From Sialis fuliginosa (Eukaryota > Arthropoda > Insecta > Megaloptera > Sialidae): a stretch of DNA of 64,000 nt. The position numbers were made by a program, and so were the translations under genes. A model generated the notes under the pieces. It saw nothing but the letters and a program-made list of their open reading frames with translations. It did not search any database and was not told the origin of the DNA. Location: the NCBI GenBank assembly GCA_961205875.1, contig OY540821.1:13640001-13704000 (forward strand), read 5' to 3'. Shown in pieces: positions 48,096 through 57,851 of this stretch (position 1 is its first letter; the number at the start of each line of letters is the position of its first letter).

Positions 48096-49109
48096 AAGGA
48101 TAAAATAAAAGTATAACTATCTCATACTTTTTTAATTTATTCCTTTTAAATAGCAAACGCTTGCGAGAAAATGCATTTCGTAGTTTATTTTTATTCTTAT
48201 CCCTCTCTTATTTTAAACGTGCCGTTAAATAATACAGACGGATTAATTCAGCTAGAACTTATGGAGTTGCAAATACCGTAAGAATTATAAAATAAAAATG
48301 AGTTTTAATTTTCCACCATCATTTCTTCTCAAAGTTAGTGGTGACCAAAAAGTCTTTTAAAATATCCATTTGTAAACATTCCACGTATGTTTTTGGTATA
48401 TATATAAACTTATTATAAACAATTCAACATGTATTTAAGTGTTACATAATTATGTTAAATATGTAAAGGTACCTAATATACGAATATCTTAATAATGGCA
48501 TTTATCAAATTCCATAGTAAACTATACCATGTAAACTATGTTCTCTGTTCTAATCAACCCAATTTACCTAGCCAATCATGATTCTATATGAACGTTTGTT
48601 GTTGTAATATACATATATAGTATAGGTCATTTAATCAGGTAATATCAATGCTATTAATTAACTATTATAGGTACATTTTTGGTTGGTCTAATCAAAAACA
48701 ACTGAGGTACTCATATATTTTCCAGAACTTATACTATAAAACCATACAGTTTCTTTTGAAATTAATTTAATTATGTAATATATGGAATACCGAGTCTGAT
48801 TGTCATAAAAGTTGTTAAGGAATACTTATTGTATGTAAAGACATGCTATAGGTCACCTAGCGAAGTCTGTTGCCTTTTGTAAGTAGGTACTAGGTACAGT
48901 GGCGTGTCGTAGAAATACGTAGAACGTGTCTTTATTTGTTTCGGCGAATATAAAGTTTATTTTTACCCAGCGGTGCATCCGCAAAACCCCCTCATAAATG
49001 CACCACTGTTTTTAAGTATTATTTTTCATCCTTTTGTACTATAATTCATAGAACAGGCAAGTCGCCTCTTACTAATATTGTATAATTTGCTTACACAAGA
49101 AAATATATA
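48096..49109. other. AT-rich stretch with a hAT-like pair of ends
   Basis: CAGTGGCGTG at 48897 and CACCACTG ending at 49008 could be termini of a 112-bp deleted hAT element, but the flanks (ACTAGGTA, TTTTTAAG) do not match. No gene is recognised. Confidence 0.4.
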
Positions 49110-49117
49110 GTCTAAAG

Positions 49118-49972
49118 CAGTGCTACTTAAAGTAGTAGGCCGTTAGTTATAAAACTATAATACCTCTACGTCTTATTTTCTTGTTTTTTAGTCGATATTT
49201 GTATGACGAGTTGATGTTTACTGCAGGAAATATCACTAAAAAATTTAGAATTTTTGATTTAGTTAAAAGTATGGTTATTGTATAGAAACTGACGTGAAAA
49301 GTTGAACTGTTCAAACCGCAGGTTTGTATCTCAAACCGTTCTTGAGATATAGCCTCTCAAAGTTTTAGTTTTTTCAAATTTTTGGAGAAAAAAGGCCATA
49401 ACTTTTGAATGCGTGGTCGGAATTGATTTTAGTTGACGGATTTGGAATCAACGTGCCAAAATCTATATAATGACATGTATAATACCTTAAAACTCGGAAA
49501 AAAAAATTTCGCGAAAAATCGAAAAAATGTCGATTTTTGACCAAAATTTTTTTATCAGATTTTAAAGTATTATACATGTCATTATATAGATTCTGACACG
49601 CTGATTTCAAATCCGTCAACTAAAATCAATTCCGACCAAGCGTTCAAAAGTTATGGCCTTTTTTCTCAAAAAATTTAAAAAAACTAAAACTTTGAGAGGC
49701 TATATCTCGAGAACGGTTTGAGATACAGACCTGCGGTTTGAAACAAACAACTTTTCACGTCATTTTCTATACAATAAACATACTTTTAACTAAATCAAAA
49801 ATTCTAAATTTTTTAGTGATATTTCCTGCAGTGAACTTCAACAGGTCAACAAATATCGACTAAAATACAAGAGAATAAGACGTAGAATCATTTAGTTACT
49901 AAATGGGGGGGCCGTGGGTTATCAATTTGAGTTGCAGGGGAGCCGCGACATCAAAAAGTTTAAGAAGCACTG
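49118..49972. mobile_element. hAT-Charlie-like MITE carrying a nested palindromic element
   Basis: The ends CAGTGCTACTTAAAGT and AGTTTAAGAAGCACTG are imperfectly inverted and flanked by GTCTAAAG (49110-49117) and GTCTAGAG (49973-49980), 7 of 8 identical. Subterminal GGCCG near the left end and GGGGGGGCCGTGGG, GGGGAGCCGCGACATC near the right end are typical of Charlie-type MITEs. Only about 100 bp belongs to the host element. The remainder is the palindromic element, so the hAT insertion is the older event. Confidence 0.75.
49144..49901. mobile_element. Long palindromic (foldback) element, copy 2
   Basis: Two arms of about 330 bp mirror each other around a spacer at about 49496-49553. The right end is the TTTAGTTACTA terminus shared with copies 1 and 3; the left tip is degraded. 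Relative to copy 1 the spacer (TCGGAAAAAA, TTTCGCGAAAAATCG, GTCGATTTTTGACC) is inverted. A minus-strand frame beginning MTDLKSACQNLYNDMYNTLK is an artefact of the arm sequence. A transcript through this element would form a hairpin of over 300 bp. Confidence 0.8.
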
Positions 49973-49980
49973 GTCTAGAG

Positions 49981-51242
49981 CTGGGTGTTTCTTATTTTTT
50001 TGTTTGCTATTACTTGCACTAGAAATGCAGTTATTTGACAGTAATGTTATGCTGTGTAATCTAGAATCTAGAACATAATGAACATATGTATATTATCAGT
50101 CATGTTTTTAGAAATTTATTCCTGCAATAATTGGTATTCACAATACGTACTTCTTTCAATATTTCAAAATACAAAAGAAATAAAATGTTCACTTCTAAAC
50201 TCTTTTTTGAACTGACCACTCCTACAGATTTTTTTCCTACGACTAGCATGCTATGAATCAAGTTAGACGTGTTATGCCCCAATACTTGTACAGACTTTGT
50301 TCGAGTAAAACGCAATAGTCAGATGTTTTTGCACAGCACACTTCGAAGTCATTTAGAAAACGTCCATGGATATTAACATTCTCTAAATAGTTGTAATTTG
50401 CAATGTACATACAATTCAACAAATGTACTGTCATATTCTCGTTTATAAGAGCTATTTCTTAAGAATTTACTTTAAAAATCGTGGAAATGTTTAATTAATA
50501 TTAATATTACATGAATAAACTTAAAAAAATACCAATGTATTTATAAAACATATCTGAAGTAAGTATGCACACTGCACGTGATTATAATTTTATTAGAAAA
50601 TATTTCTGACAAACTAAATAATAAAAAAAAATTCAGTAAAATAATATTTTCTCTCTAAAACATTTTAACATCAAATAAAACTTTCGTACCAATAATCCGA
50701 AGCTTAAGATGTTCTTTGACAGATATTAAAGTAACATTTATTACAAATTTATAGAAGAATAATTAGACTAACAGGATTTAAATTTAATTCCTAGTAGTCT
50801 TTATAAATCTCTGAACTATTTTCTTCTTTTACAGTCATTTCTTGAAAAAAATTACAAAAACGGTTGGAGAATTCATTATTTTAAATTAAAATTCAAACAT
50901 AGATTTCCCAAGATGCATTTATTATTCGATACAGGAATGTGCAATATGAATTTGCAATATGATTGTCTTCTCAGAATTACCTTAGATTTTTTTGTAGATA
51001 GTAAAATATAAGTAACAATTCTTATATTGGTTTCCGTTGGAAAACCAATTATTATGTTTTAATCTATTTATTTTATCATTGTATTTTTAAATTAAAGTCT
51101 GTACTGATTCTGAGAAATGTCTTCATAATTTGTATTCTTCAACCATACAATCTATCGATAACTATATATGTAATGAAATACTGACATATCATAGACTACA
51201 AATATAAAATAAAAACACAATTTTTATGTATTCATTATTATA
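49981..51242. other. AT-rich non-coding stretch
   Basis: No gene is recognised. A 71-codon minus frame at 50100-50315 was examined and shows no family features. Confidence 0.5.
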
Positions 51243-51492
51243 TAAGGTATTGGTACCAGTTATGGCCGCTATAAGAGCAAGTTACTGTTTTTGTGATTAA
51301 CAGGCTTCTTTTTTGTAATTCTCATGAACTCGTCTTACTAATAAAACAAGTAACTATTTATTTAATCAATTTAATTACCAAAGTCCGCAAATATAGTTTG
51401 TTTTTTAAATTACAGTCTTTTATTTTGTTTATGTTTTTTCTCCAGTAATGGATCAAGTAAAACCAGTAATGAGCTCGCAGTGATGGACACAT
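51243..51492 (+). repeat. Dispersed repeat (CACCAGTTATGGCCGC), copy 2
   Basis: This longer copy of the repeat at 32569-32716 carries an extra ~100 bp in the middle (TTAACAGGCTTC, TCATGAACTCGTC). Shared ends are TACCAGTTATGGCCGC and GCAGTGATGGACAC. A 79-codon frame starting just inside its right edge (51494) has no recognised domain. Confidence 0.7.
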
Positions 51493-53074
51493 TTTGACAC
51501 TTATTGGCCGATTGTCATTAAATCACGCTGCAAGACAGTTAAATGTTGTTAGATTAATATTCAGAAATGGTAGTAATCAAATATCAACAAATATTTCTAA
51601 TTCAGTACATTTAATTAAAAAAATAACCATTACTGGGGTCATATCCAAGACTGGTGCAAGTACCTTATTTCGAAACACTGGAAATATAAATTATTATAAA
51701 CAGGCTGTAGATATAATTAACAATAACAATTAACATTGGACATATAATTATGAATTATGTATGTTAACAATCTCTCAACTGAAAGCATACCTGAATACTA
51801 CCCGTCATTTTAATTTGCAATAACATTTAACTTTGCTAACAACAACGATTGTATGGTAATAATTGATATAATAATAATAATATTGATTCCGAGCAAGTAT
51901 TTATTGTTGCAGGGTACGGTTGCGAGTTTGGCTTATTTATTTAGGATGAGTTATTAAATAATTTATTTAGCGAACGGAAATCATACCATCTACTAACTTT
52001 TCATAAAAATATTAATTCCGATAAAGTTACTTTATAATATTTGACTTTACGTGTTTCTAATTTACATGTTTGTTTTTTAAAACTATCGCTTTTATAATAA
52101 GATGAGATACTATGAATAATTTATAACATATTTAAATTTCTTTAATATACCGGGTGTTTTTTAAAAGATTTTCCGACGGATTATTTCCAAAATAACGAAT
52201 TTTCAGACAAAAGTTTCATTGTTTCGAGGGGGCTAAATATTTGAATTATGATGTGTGTCCTTAGAAATATCACTTTTATGGATTTTCAGGTTCAAATTTT
52301 ATTTTTCAAATCTAAACCCGTATTTTTTGTTGCAGATTCGTAATTTAAGATATTGATTTCGTAATTACTTATTGAGTTCTTTTAAAAATAGGTATTGGAT
52401 ATAATTAAATTAATACACATACATATAGAAAATGTACATCAATATGCAAACACAGAAAACGTAGATAGAAAAGCCAATGTCATAAAAAGAAGTAAATAAT
52501 ACGTAAGAGCACATTTTGAATGGTTGCGAGAATGACAACAAACGCATATTCCAATGATCTGGTGAAAGTCTCATCTCGACGTTGAAATTATCATTCATTA
52601 CCCTAGGGCGCGGTTTGGCGATGGTGCAAAGTGATACAACCAGAGTGAAGCAGTGCGCGCAGGGGCGGGTTGCCAAAAAAAAACTACGATATTTATTATT
52701 TAGGTATAACAAAAAATTAAAACCAATCGATATTAAACTGAGTCAATATGGAAATAGTAATAAATATACGCTCTTTCAGAAAATGTAAACTTCTAAGTGG
52801 GTTGGTGCAGAAATTTGAGAAATAATGCTCATTTACGTATTCATGCAAACGAATTTTATACATAGAGTAGAAGTAAATCATGGAGTATGTAATATTTATT
52901 GAATAAATAAATAAAAATGGATATTCTTTACATATCACCAAAGAAGATCAGTTCAGCAATTGGTTTAGGTCGGTCATCTTTTACGATACAAACTTGACAT
53001 AATAGGTACAAAAATATTGTAAAATAATCCGCAATTGTAATATTAAAATGCTCCCCTAAATCCACTCCTGTGTG
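51493..53074. other. AT-rich non-coding stretch with a GC-richer block
   Basis: ATACCGGGTGTTTTTTAAAAG near 52149 resembles a transposon end. The block 52590-52680 (CTAGGGCGCGGTTTGGCGAT, GTGCGCGCAGGGGCGGGTTG) is GC-rich and may be a hAT-type terminus. It opens frames on both strands, neither supported. Confidence 0.45.
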
Positions 53075-53334
53075 TATATATGTACACAACCCCCCTTCTT
53101 ACAGCCTCAGTCCTCGTCCCGAAGGAAATCTTCTTTATAGACTATCGAAATTTTTATTGATTCAGCAAAATGTCGCCATCATTTCAATACGAATATGTAA
53201 ACGACGCGAATGGTTATCGTAGATATAATGTGATATTCTTGAAATATTGTTTTCGAACTTTCCACGGTGGTTTTTTACTTTATTTTATTTTCCAGCTGTT
53301 CAGAAATATTATAAGTGTGAACCTATGTAACTAA
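53075..53334 (+). CDS. Candidate promoter and first coding exon (small ORF), unknown
   Basis: TATATAT at 53075-53081 lies about 34 bp before an insect-type initiator TCAGTC (53107-53112, A at 53109). Sixty bases further an ATG at 53170 sits in the favoured insect context CAAAATG. The frame has 54 codons (MSPSFQYEYVNDANGYRRYN...) and stops at 53334. The first 20 residues are hydrophilic and look coding; the remainder is hydrophobic and AT-rich, so the true exon might end at AAT|GTGATA near 53229. The family is not recognised. TATA-to-initiator spacing is slightly longer than usual. The Mutator-like transposon begins 500 bp downstream, which could have disrupted any gene here. Confidence 0.25.
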
Positions 53335-53832
53335 TTGTGATGATTTTCTACTTGCTATTATATATCTTCGCTCGTTTTATTTTTTTTTGTGTCAAAGACT
53401 TCCACAAATATCATATTAAGTAGTATTCTACTATACAAAGTCAATCTTCCTCGTCACAACATTAAAACCATTGTTTTACTGTTATATGATTCTGTTTAAT
53501 TACTTCCTGACATTATCAAACTGAGTTCTCATGAATAATTTTAATTTATCACACATTTTGATTAAAAATTCCAAAAAAAAGCTTCTAACAATATTTTTGT
53601 TTAATAAATACACAATATTGTGGATGCTGTAATTTTTTTATATATAAAGTGGATTCTCGATTTAATCCAAAATTATTTTTTATTAGAAAAAAATTATTAA
53701 ATCAGGACTAGCCAACCTGCGGCCCGCAGTTACATTTGAACAAATTGAATTAAATAACGTTTTTTTTAAGTATCGGGTTATTTAAAATAACCTTTAAAAT
53801 ATTGTTTTATTTGTATATATTTATAATTTAGA
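53335..53832. other. AT-rich stretch with a hAT-like end
   Basis: CAGGACTAGCCAACCTGCGG at 53703, followed by CCCGCAG, has the look of a Charlie-type hAT left end. No right end was found before or after the large transposon. No gene is recognised. Confidence 0.45.
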
Positions 53833-53841
53833 TACTGAGTT
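53833..53841. repeat. Left 9-bp target site duplication
   Basis: TACTGAGTT, identical to 57164-57172, lies exactly outside the inverted repeats of the large transposon. Confidence 0.9.
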
Positions 53842-54074
53842 ATGTGTGTGAAGTTAGCCCAGCACTTTTGGAAAATCAAAAAACTAAAAATTGTGCTAGA
53901 TTGTGCTAGACTTGTGCTAACTTGTGCCATCAACCGTTTTCCAAAATTTTTTACGGTTTTCCAAAAAATGATAAAAATCAAATTTCGGATCAGCCCAGCA
54001 CTTTTGAAAAATCGAAAATCTAAAAATTGTGCTAGATTGTGCTCAATTTGTGCTGACTTGTGCCGTAAAGCATT
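53842..54074 (+). repeat. Left terminal inverted repeat
   Basis: Begins ATGTGTGTGAAGTTAGCCC and ends GCCGTAAAGCATT. Two tandem modules (from 53856 and 53992) each end with a run of spaced TTGTGCT/TTGTGCC motifs. Confidence 0.9.
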
Positions 54075-54974
54075 TTTCGAAATTTTGCATGGTGTTCGAG
54101 AAAAAAAATGAAAACAAAAAAAAATCAGCCCAGAACTTTTGAAAAATCGAAAATCTAAAAATTATGCTGGATTGTGCTGAAGTTGGCACCGCCATTTTAA
54201 AATTTTAAAAAGCAATTATTGTGCTGAATTGTGTTAGGGTTATGCTCCGTTGTACCGTATTCCGTAACTCAAAATCTCGTAAAACATAGTGAATATGTCA
54301 AGAAATCGATTTTTTACACCAGCACCGCTATTTTTTTTCTTTAATCAATGGTTGTGCTGGATTTGTGCTGCACTGTGCCGCAAACCGTGATTCGATACCA
54401 TATGGAATTTTTTTCAAAATTGCCCTCTGCTCTTGCGCCGTCTCAGCTCCTGGCATAAAATCTTTTTTTTTGGGTCAACATAGAAACCTTGGAGTGAATT
54501 TAATTAATTTTAAAAGATAATCCATATGCGTATTTAGCGACATTTTAGGCCCGTTTGTTAAATTAACAAATTTTCAGCAATGAGCCCAGATATGTAGGGT
54601 AGTCGACCTCAACACAAACTGGCATGATCCTCTAATTTGCCTGCTGAATCTGATACATGAACAATTGAAATACATTTTTTGTATATTATTACAGATCATT
54701 TCTAACTTTCATTTCGGTGCATGACAAAAAATAACAAAAAAAAAACCAATAATAAAAAAGTGGAGAAGAAAAAAAAAGAAAAAAAAGGAAAAGAAAAAAG
54801 AATAAATTTAAAAAAATAAAAAAATAAAATTAAAAAATAAAAGAAAAAAAAAGAAAATAATAGAAAAAAACTAATACACAAGCTGTTCTTGTTATAATGT
54901 GTTTTGTTAAATAAATGTTTAATTAGGTCATAATTTTGCCCATAATTATAAGTATAATTACAAACATAATAATT
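54075..54974. other. Unique internal segment of the transposon
   Basis: It contains a third AGCCCAGAACTTTTG module (from about 54127) and further TTGTGCT clusters (about 54221-54260, 54350-54385), then a segment of ordinary composition. An A/G-only low-complexity tract runs 54727-54865. No frame codes for a recognisable transposase. Confidence 0.7.
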
Positions 54975-56926
54975 AAAAAGGGAAGGAGCACGCGAAGGTC
55001 TTTAAGTGCGTTATGCTCTTAAAGATAATAGTGTAAGCTACATTTTAAAAAAAAACTGGAGTCTCCTCGATCGCGCCAAGCTGAGATATTAACTATTCAA
55101 TTTACTTCTTTGTTAGCGTATGAGTTTTAATTTGTTTTTTTAGTATTAACTTGTTTTTAAAAAGGGAAGGAGCACGCGAAGGTCTTTAAGTGCGTGATGC
55201 TCTTAAAGATAATAGTGTAAGCTACATTTTAAAAAAAAACTGGAGTCTCTTCGATCGCGCCAAGCTGAGATATTAACTATTCAATTTACTTCTTTGTTAG
55301 CGTATGAGTTTTAATTTGTTTTTTTAGTTTTAACTTGTTTTTAAAAAGGGAAGGAGCACGCGAAGGTCTTTAAGTGCGTGATGCTCTTAAAGATAATAGT
55401 GTAAGCTACATTTTAAAAAAAAACTGGAGTCTCTTCGATCGCGCCAAGCTGAGATATTAACTATTCAATTTACTTCTTTGTTAGCGTATGAGTTTTAATT
55501 TGTTTTTTTTTAGTTTTAACTTGTTTTTAAAAAGGGAAGGAGCACGCGAAGGTCTTTAAGTGCGTGATGCTCTTAAAGATAATAGTGTAAGCTACATTTT
55601 AAAAAAAAACTGGAGTCTCTTCGATCGCGCCAAACTGAGATATTAACTATTCAATTTACTTCTTTGTTAGCGTATGAGTTTTAATTTGTTTTTTTAGTAT
55701 TAACTTGTTTTTAAAAAGGGAAGGAGCACGCGAAGGTCTTTAAGTGCGTGATGCTCTTAAAGATAATAGTGTAAGCTACATTTTAAAAAAAAACTGGAGT
55801 CTCTTCGATCGCGCCAAGCTGAGATATTAACTATTCAATTTACTTCTTTGTTAGCGTATGAGTTTTAATTTGTTTTTTTAGTATTAACTTGTTTTTAAAA
55901 AGGGAAGGAGCACGCGAAGGTCTTTAAGTGCGTGATGCTCTTAAAGATAATAGTGTAAGCTACATTTAAAAAAAAAACTGGAGTCTCTTCGATCGCGCCA
56001 AGCTGAGATATTAACTATTCAATTTACTTATTTGTTAGCGTATGAGTTTTAATTTGTTTTTTTAGTTTTAACTTGTTTTTAAAAAGGGAAGGAGCACGCG
56101 AAGGTCTTTAAGTGCGTGATGCTCTTAAAGATAATAGTGTAAGCTACATTTTAAAAAAAAACTGGAGTCTCTTCGATCGCGCCAAGCTGAGATATTAACT
56201 ATTCAATTTACTTCTTTGTTAGCGTATGAGTTTTAATTTGTTTTTTTTAGTTTTAACTTGTTTTTAAAAAGGGAAGGAGCACGCGAAGGTCTTTAAGTGC
56301 GTGATGCTCTTAAAGATAATAGTGTAAGCTACATTTTAAAAAAAAACTGGAGTCTCCTCGATCGCGCCAAGCTGAGATATTAACTATTCAATTTACTTCT
56401 TTGTTAGCGTATGAGTTTTAATTTGTTTTTTTAGTTTTAACTTGTTTTTAAAAAGGGAAGGAGCACGCGAAGGTCTTTAAGTGCGTGATGCTCTTAAAGA
56501 TAATAGTGTAAGCTACATTTTTAAAAAAAACTGGAGTCTCCTCGATCGCGCCAAGCTGAGATATTAACTATTCAATTTACTTCTTTGTTAGCGTATGAGT
56601 TTTAATTTGTTTTTTTAGTTTTAACTTGTTTTTAAAAAGGGAAGGAGCACGCGAAGGTCTTTAAGTGCGTGATGCTCTTAAAGATAATAGTGTAAGCTAC
56701 ATTTTAAAAAAAAACTGGAGTCTCTTCGATCGCGCCAAGCTGAGATATTAACTATTCAATTTACTTCTTTGTTAGCGTATGAGTTTTAATTTGTTTTTTT
56801 AGTTTTAACTTGTTTTTAAAAAGGGAAGGAGCACGCGAAGGTCTTTAAGTGCGTGATGCTCTTAAAGATAATAGTGTAAGCTACATTTTAAAAAAAAACT
56901 GGAGTCTCCTCGATCGCGCCAAGCTG
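54975..56926 (+). repeat. 184-bp tandem satellite array, ten full units and one partial
   Basis: Units begin AAAAAGGGAAGGAGCACGCG, with the GGG at 54980, 55164, 55348, 55534, 55718, 55902, 56086, 56271, 56455, 56639 and 56823, giving periods of 184 (twice 185-186). The last unit breaks off at about 56926, next to the right inverted repeat. Units are nearly identical. Differences (TAGTATT or TAGTTTT, length of a T run, CTCTTCG or CTCCTCG) are shared by non-adjacent units, which suggests multi-unit duplication. Each unit can form a stem TCTTTAAG/CTTAAAGA. Confidence 0.95.
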
Positions 56927-56930
56927 ATAC

Positions 56931-57163
56931 AATGCTTTACGGCACAAGTCAGCACAAATTGAGCACAATCTAGCACAATTTTTAGATTTTCGATTTTTCA
57001 AAAGTGCTGGGCTGATCCGAAATTTGATATTTATCATTTTTTGGAAAACCGTAAGGAATTTTGGAAAACGGTTGATGGCACAAGTTAGCACAAGTCTAGC
57101 ACAATCTAGCACAATTTTTAGTTTTTTGATTTTCCAAAAGTGCTGGGCTAACTTCACACACAT
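56931..57163 (-). repeat. Right terminal inverted repeat
   Basis: Exact-length inverse of the left terminus, beginning AATGCTTTACGGCAC and ending CTAACTTCACACACAT. It differs at about three positions, so the insertion or the last homogenisation was recent. Confidence 0.9.
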
Positions 57164-57172
57164 TACTGAGTT
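57164..57172. repeat. Right 9-bp target site duplication
   Basis: TACTGAGTT, identical to the left copy. Confidence 0.9.
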
Positions 57173-57833
57173 TCCCATGCTAGAAAAGTTATCTGGAGCA
57201 TCCGGTATTCCTGTGTATTTTTATTAATAGAAATGAGAATAAAATATACTCATATAAACGATGTCACAATAAATAGTTTTCTATAGGTTCTCCATCATTC
57301 AGGTCATTACATACCACATACTACATACTTCATCAATCACTACCTATTGAATAGTAAAAGAAGAAGAAGAACATTCTTGATGCAACCACAAACTTTGACA
57401 AATAACTTGTATAGACACATATTTATAGGTAATATACATCTTTTAAAGAAAACTGAATATTTTTATTTTGTGCTCCGTTTCTTAGAATTTTTAAGTTTTG
57501 TGATAATAATTTTTATAATGGATGGATACATAAAAATTCATGAGAAATTTTACTAAGGAATTATAAATTTTATGCCGTAGGTTATATGCGTATATATTTA
57601 CCTAACGTCAAAGTTGGATTTTTAACTATAATTCTGTGAATATGAATTATTAATTTGCCAATGTAAATAAATATTATATTCTAGGAAATAAACGCACAAC
57701 GAAAAGGTAACAAATAGACAGAGAGTCAGATACACTTTCGCTTTTATAATATTAGTATGGAAATAATAAATCCTATAAAAATATAGTAACATTGAAAAGT
57801 CTTCTGACATCTTAAATATGTGCTAGTTTCTTT
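57173..57833. other. AT-rich non-coding stretch
   Basis: No gene is recognised. Short frames at 57347-57556 and 57622-57810 show no domain features. Confidence 0.5.
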
Positions 57834-57851
57834 TAAATTCACACCAGCAGG

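Larger units (their letters stand above)
53842..57163. mobile_element. Mutator/Foldback-like transposon carrying a satellite array
   Basis: This 3322-bp non-autonomous element has 233-bp terminal inverted repeats (53842-54074 and 56931-57163) differing at about three positions and is bounded by an exact 9-bp duplication TACTGAGTT. Nine-base duplications with long, internally repetitive termini are characteristic of the Mutator superfamily and its Foldback-type members. Each terminus contains two ~136-bp modules beginning AGCCCAGCACTTTTG and carrying clustered TTGTGCT motifs, possible transposase binding sites; a third, diverged module lies just inside the left terminus. The interior holds a unique segment, an A-rich tract (54727-54865) and a 184-bp tandem array. 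No transposase is present. Open frames in both termini (53842-54111 plus, 56888-57178 minus) are mirror images created by the inverted repeat and are not genes. Confidence 0.88.

Noticed and set aside
48889-49016. Deleted hAT element between CAGTGGCGTG and CACCACTG
   Set aside because: Only 5-6 terminal bases agree and the flanks do not match.
52410-52788. 100-codon minus frame and 68-codon plus frame
   Set aside because: They overlap each other across a GC-rich probable transposon end; the minus frame ends in a low-complexity hydrophobic tail.
53842-54111. 89-codon frame (MCVKLAQHFWKIKKLK...) and its mirror at 56888-57178
   Set aside because: Both lie in the 233-bp terminal inverted repeats and repeat internally with the 136-bp modules. 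This is translation of transposon ends, not a gene.
54975-56926. CRISPR array
   Set aside because: The 184-bp units are continuous with no unique spacers and lie inside a eukaryotic transposon.
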